Source: Polyodon spathula (taxonomy: Eukaryota > Chordata > Actinopteri > Acipenseriformes > Polyodontidae). From it: 64,000 nucleotides of DNA. The stretch's first letter is position 1, and each line of letters begins with the position of its first letter. The stretch lies in the NCBI RefSeq assembly GCF_017654505.1, contig NC_054553.1, positions 10,933,558-10,997,557 of the forward strand, in the 5' to 3' direction. The notes below the pieces were generated by a model, which was not told the origin of the DNA, made no database searches, and saw nothing but the letters and a program-made list of their open reading frames with translations. Below, in pieces: positions 60,061 through 64,000 of the stretch. A program made the position numbers and the translations under genes.

Positions 60061-60666
60061 CCGAGCATCAAAAGAAACTTATCACTATTATAACACATTT
60101 ATTTTCAAAAAGGTATAAACGAAGGAGGTATAAATGTTTTTGGTTTCTTTTTAATCACTTGGTCATTTATCCATGACTATGACATGCTTGAGTGACTATG
60201 ACTGAAGCATATGCACTTCATCATCTAATTGGTGAGACAGTTGATTGGAAACTGGATATGGAGTGATTTCAGCTGTGGAATTGCAAGCAATAAAGAAAAT
60301 CACCAGAAAAAAGCAATATGCCACGTCTGTCAAGAGAGCAGCACCTTCATACAATTGGCATGTTGGAAGCTGGACTAGTGCAGCGTACTGTGGCTCGCAG
60401 TCTTGGGTGCTCACAGCCAGCAATTTCAAACCTGCCGAGATAGTATAACCAGACACACTCTGTCAATGACAGGCCGTGAACTGGGAGACCAAGAGTCACA
60501 ACACCTGCCCAAGATCGACAGATCATTTTGCAGCATCTTCATGATGTCAATTGTTAATCAGCAAAATAAAAAGTCACTGCACCTGCTCTAAAACAGTTTG
60601 TCATTTTTCGATTGCATCTAGTGAATTTGATCTAAATATAAGTGGTAAGTTTATTTTGATGCTCTG
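60061..60666 (+). mobile_element. internally deleted Tc1-like transposon
   Basis: Terminal inverted repeats (GAGCATCAAAAGAAACTTAT at 60063 against ATAAGTGGTAAGTTTATTTTGATGCTC near 60639-60665 in the opposite sense) with TA on both sides (60059-60060, 60667-60668). Total 606 bp. The transposase remnant at 60319-60540 keeps only the DNA-binding part. Confidence 0.83.
60319..60542 (+). pseudogene. Tc1-like transposase, DNA-binding domain remnant
   Basis: The frame reads MPRLSREQHLHTIGMLEAGL, then QRTVARSLGCSQPAISNL (helix-turn-helix), an in-frame TAG, THSVNDRP, a TGA, then TGRPRVTTPAQDRQIILQHL. Two stops and loss of the catalytic domain make it a relic. It is a different lineage from the transposases at 9.2 and 55.6 kb. 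Confidence 0.85.
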
Positions 60667-60668
60667 TA

Positions 60669-62429
60669 TATAAACACTACATCTGTTGCGATACAATGTA
60701 TACTGTAAATATTCAAAATTCACCCCTATACATTTGTCATCGCTCTTCCCTGTTGCACTTTCAGTTGTGCTTTTTAATGTTTACTACTGTCCACTGACTA
60801 TCTAATGCATTTCATATGTGACCTTGTAAACTAACCCACTGTGTTTTGAGTGATTGACGAGGTGGGATTTACAGCAACAAGAACCAACTGTCAAAGAAAT
60901 GAGGAAATGTGTTCATCTACTGCAGATCTGCAAGGCTTCAATATCGTGCTGTGATTTTAATATGACAATGGTGAAGAACTCGTGGGTCACTCTTGCATTC
61001 CATTGAGTTATAAATGCAGATGAGATTCAGGTAGTCTGTGCTGGGTTTGTGTGATAGCCATTATCTACTTGGCCAACTAGTCTCTGTGTGTGGTGCATTT
61101 TTTCAGCAATAGTTACTACAAACTCTGAAAAAGAAAATGGTGAGTTTAGAACAGCAATAAATTCTAGGCTGGGATTTGTCCAAGTGGTACTTCTCTTGCG
61201 CAAAACATGTCAGTTGGAGATTGAGAATGGGGATCTAAATTTGAGAGGAAAGGGAAGGAAATCTCTCTCCTGCCGAGAAATGAGTAATTGTAAACCGCAC
61301 TGGGAGCACATCTCTTTGACATACCTATTGTCCCAACGTGATTGCACTCTGCTGCTTGGGGGAAGTGTCGATTAGCCTCTGCAGTAATAAATCACCCACC
61401 GGGTGAGTCCAATGAGATTAGAACATGTCACTGCTGTCTTAACATTAAATACAGGAATCGTTTTGATAGGATTATAGTTCCTGTATATCTTACCTGATAT
61501 GGAAGACCATCATTTAGTAAATCTCACATTTACATATAAAAGACAAATGCATTCGGTAAATGTGTATTTGTATTTTCAATAGTATTTTTTTCCAGGTTAT
61601 TAAGACCAGCATGTGATTGCTCTTTGCAGTTATCTCAGTGCTCCAAGAGGTCAAATAAAAAATGTCTGGACACTGAAAACACGAGAGTCATGGGCAAGCA
61701 GTGATTGGCTACTTCTGGGACTTCTACACGCCTCAGGCTATGACTCTCCTCAATGCTGTAACCATTTGCTGCTTTTCCTATTGCATGGTTTCTAAATATA
61801 TTTTAATCCACAACATTTTTAAGAACATGATAGAAAAATATGTTTATTCTACATTTGTAAGTATATGATAACCCTGTATGCAAGTAATCTGTTTGCCTCA
61901 GCAGTCTTCTTGTTTTGTTGGTCAATGCATGTAATGGTCCAAGTTGCAACGGATTACCTAGCAACAGGTCTCAGCGTGCACCTCACTTCCTAGTGGCTGT
62001 GTGGTTGAAAACATAGGCAAGGCATGCAACTGTAGAATTGAATCGTCCTTAACTGTACACTGAGTGGCGTGCAAACTTGACAAAATCTAAATGGGAAACT
62101 TAGTGAAAAGTTTGTTGACTAAGCCGTTTAGTGCAAAAGAATTTGCAGCAAAAACAGAAATTATAAAAAACGGAAGGCCAAAACCAAAATTGCAAGTAGT
62201 ACTTGCAGAAAAGCAGGAAAATAGTTGAAATGGTATTTCAGCGAAGCAGTGTACAATTGTGAATGGATCTATGGTATTTGGTTTATTGAATCACTATTAG
62301 TAGCATTCATTTTAAGAAAAGTTTTTATCTGTCATCTAAAAGTTGTTGCTAAGTCAAAGTGTGCCACTGTACCGTCTATAACTTCAAAATCGGAATTCTA
62401 AGGAACAACTAAGAAACTAAGTCAAGTAG
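60669..62429. other. shroom4 intron 1, non-coding stretch
   Basis: No exon, RNA gene or clear repeat recognised. Confidence 0.5.
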
Positions 62430-63260
62430 ACAAACATAAGAACATTTCTGAACGAGAGGAGACCATTCGGCTCATCCAGTGGCATAACTTTGGTTTCAAA
62501 AGTGTGTGTGTGGGGGTGCGGGGGGGGCTGCAGTTTATGTAGCTGGGGCATGGATAATGATTATTCTATCTGAAATAATAAAATATGTTATGCTAATTAA
62601 AAGATCCAAAGACATTCTTGTGGCAATCATTCAAAACAATAGATTCTTGGCACAATGTTGACATGAGTGACGAGTGGCAAATAGCTATATTGTTCAGTCG
62701 CTTCTGAGTCATGGAATTACGAAGCCATGACTTTTTAGTCTTCGAATTGCCCTTGAAATATATTTCTAGAAATGTTGAGGTTTTCCCACAATTGAAATAC
62801 TTAAGATGAATACAGTTTTTCTATTAAAAATTATGCTAATACTGTAAAGTTTTAGTACTCCTACAATGTGAGAGGGACATTTCCCCTGTGTAAATTACGC
62901 CTATGAGCCCATCTGTGTTTATCTGGTTCCAAGTAGCTGATTGCTCTCAAAAACTCGTCAAGTCGGGTCTTAAAGACTTAATTTCCCACTCTGTGCTCCG
63001 GTCTTAGTTTCTGTGCTCCACTTAAAATATTGGTTTGGGTTAACTTTGTCAACTCCTTTTAAGATTTTTAAAGGCTTCAGTGAACTCCCCCTAATTCATC
63101 TTTGTTCCAGGCTAAAAACATCCTGTCCTTTCAGTCTATCTTCTTAGCATATTCTTTCAAGTCCTGGGATTCATCTAGTTGCCCTTCTTTGGACACTGTC
63201 CACGGCCACAATGCCCTTTTAGTACTGTGGTGACCAGATTGGACACAGTACATAACCGCA
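62430..63260 (+). repeat. unclassified dispersed repeat, copy 3
   Basis: GAGAGGAGACCATTCGGCTC opens the copy. An internal insertion or diverged part covers about 62500-62900. Then GTTCCAAGTAGCTGATTGCT, AACTTTGTCAACTCCTTTTA and TTTGTTCCAGGCTAAAAACA follow the same order as 11790-12420. Confidence 0.65.
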
Positions 63261-64000
63261 TTTGATTTGTAATCTGTATTTCAGCTAATGCCGCAGTCAG
63301 TGTTTGAAATCAAGCAGTAAATAACATTGTACCATTCTACTTTCTGTTTAAAGCAAGCAAGGCTTGTTTATGTTCCTACCAACTGTTTTTTTCAGTTGCT
63401 GTTAATGACTTTTGTCTTAAATGAGTGAGTGGATGCCCTCTTTAAGACATACAGTACTGTGACAGATTGACTCCAGTATGTTGATGCACATTTTAAGTGT
63501 CTAATGAGTTATGCTAGTCCAGGGGGCCTGTGTTTCTGAGTTATTTGCATTTATTTTTGTTTGTTTAAAAACATTGGCTGCATCAGGATTTCAAGCAACA
63601 AATCTCTCTGTCAAACTCACATAACTGCAGCGCATTACAAAGCCATGTCTTAATTGCAGTAAAACATCCATCAAATAGGGAGGAAAGTGTTGCAATGTTG
63701 TCAACTTGCTGGATCAGCAACAATAAAATACAGTTTACAAAGATTCTGAGTGGAGTGACATTGCTCTCAATGCCTTCTCCAGAGTAAAGTGGCTTCCCTT
63801 TGCATTGTGGAAATGTTATCAGACACTATCTATCAGATTTGTTGTGCCATGTATTTGAATTCAACCACCTTTGTGACTAGACAGTGTTCTAAACTTTTAC
63901 TTGAGTGCAAAGTTTTACAACATGTTAGGGGGGACATACAGCTAAGGAACCACTTAAAGGATTCTACATCTAAACCTCAAATTGCTTCATGGCTCAAAAC
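63261..64000. other. right edge, shroom4 intron 1
   Basis: No feature recognised. Confidence 0.5.

Noticed and set aside
44918..64000. shroom4 exon 2 (rest of the PDZ domain)
   Set aside because: I searched for the expected GDEL/INGxPL region and its splice sites and found nothing, so it is likely outside the window.

Overview
This 64 kb window is vertebrate genomic DNA, and the evidence points to a ray-finned fish. All four protein-coding loci are spliced genes whose exons I assembled by hand from splice sites and family resemblance. About half of the recognisable sequence is transposon debris typical of fish: Tc1/mariner elements, tRNA-headed SINEs, solo LTRs, a DIRS-type retroelement and many microsatellites. 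The large introns and the mix of repeats would fit a non-teleost such as a sturgeon, paddlefish or gar, but the sequence alone does not settle the species.

Layout. (1) 286-5084, minus strand: the first four coding exons of a phosphorylase kinase alpha-subunit gene (phka1-like), which continues off the left edge. Its second intron holds a SINE that was itself split by a solo LTR. (2) 15719-18562, minus strand: a complete three-exon leap2 gene. It encodes the liver-expressed antimicrobial peptide 2 precursor, and its second intron has a GC-AG splice pair. (3) 18983-19738: a solo LTR with a perfect 5-bp target duplication. (4) 21639-24144, minus strand: a complete two-exon bmp15 gene (oocyte TGF-beta-family growth factor, 394 residues). 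(5) 25341-30210: a decayed DIRS-like tyrosine-recombinase retroelement with gag-like, RT, RNase H and recombinase remnants between inverted terminal repeats. (6) 30.2-44.7 kb: gene-free, with SINEs, MITEs and a locally duplicated segment. (7) 44783-44917, plus strand: first coding exon of shroom4 (start of the PDZ domain), preceded by two short upstream ORFs. The remaining 19 kb appears to be shroom4 intron 1. It contains a long-TIR DNA transposon with a fragment of a multicopy gene family, two Tc1 relics, and a second solo LTR of the family seen at 2.1 kb.

The genes do not form an operon or pathway. Their interest is positional. bmp15 and shroom4 are divergent neighbours, as in the mammalian X-chromosome arrangement. 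A leap2 gene beside bmp15 mirrors the mammalian GDF9-LEAP2 neighbourhood, as expected if the two regions are ancient duplicates. No bacterial-type features (operons, CRISPR arrays, attachment sites) were seen, and no prokaryotic gene calls apply.
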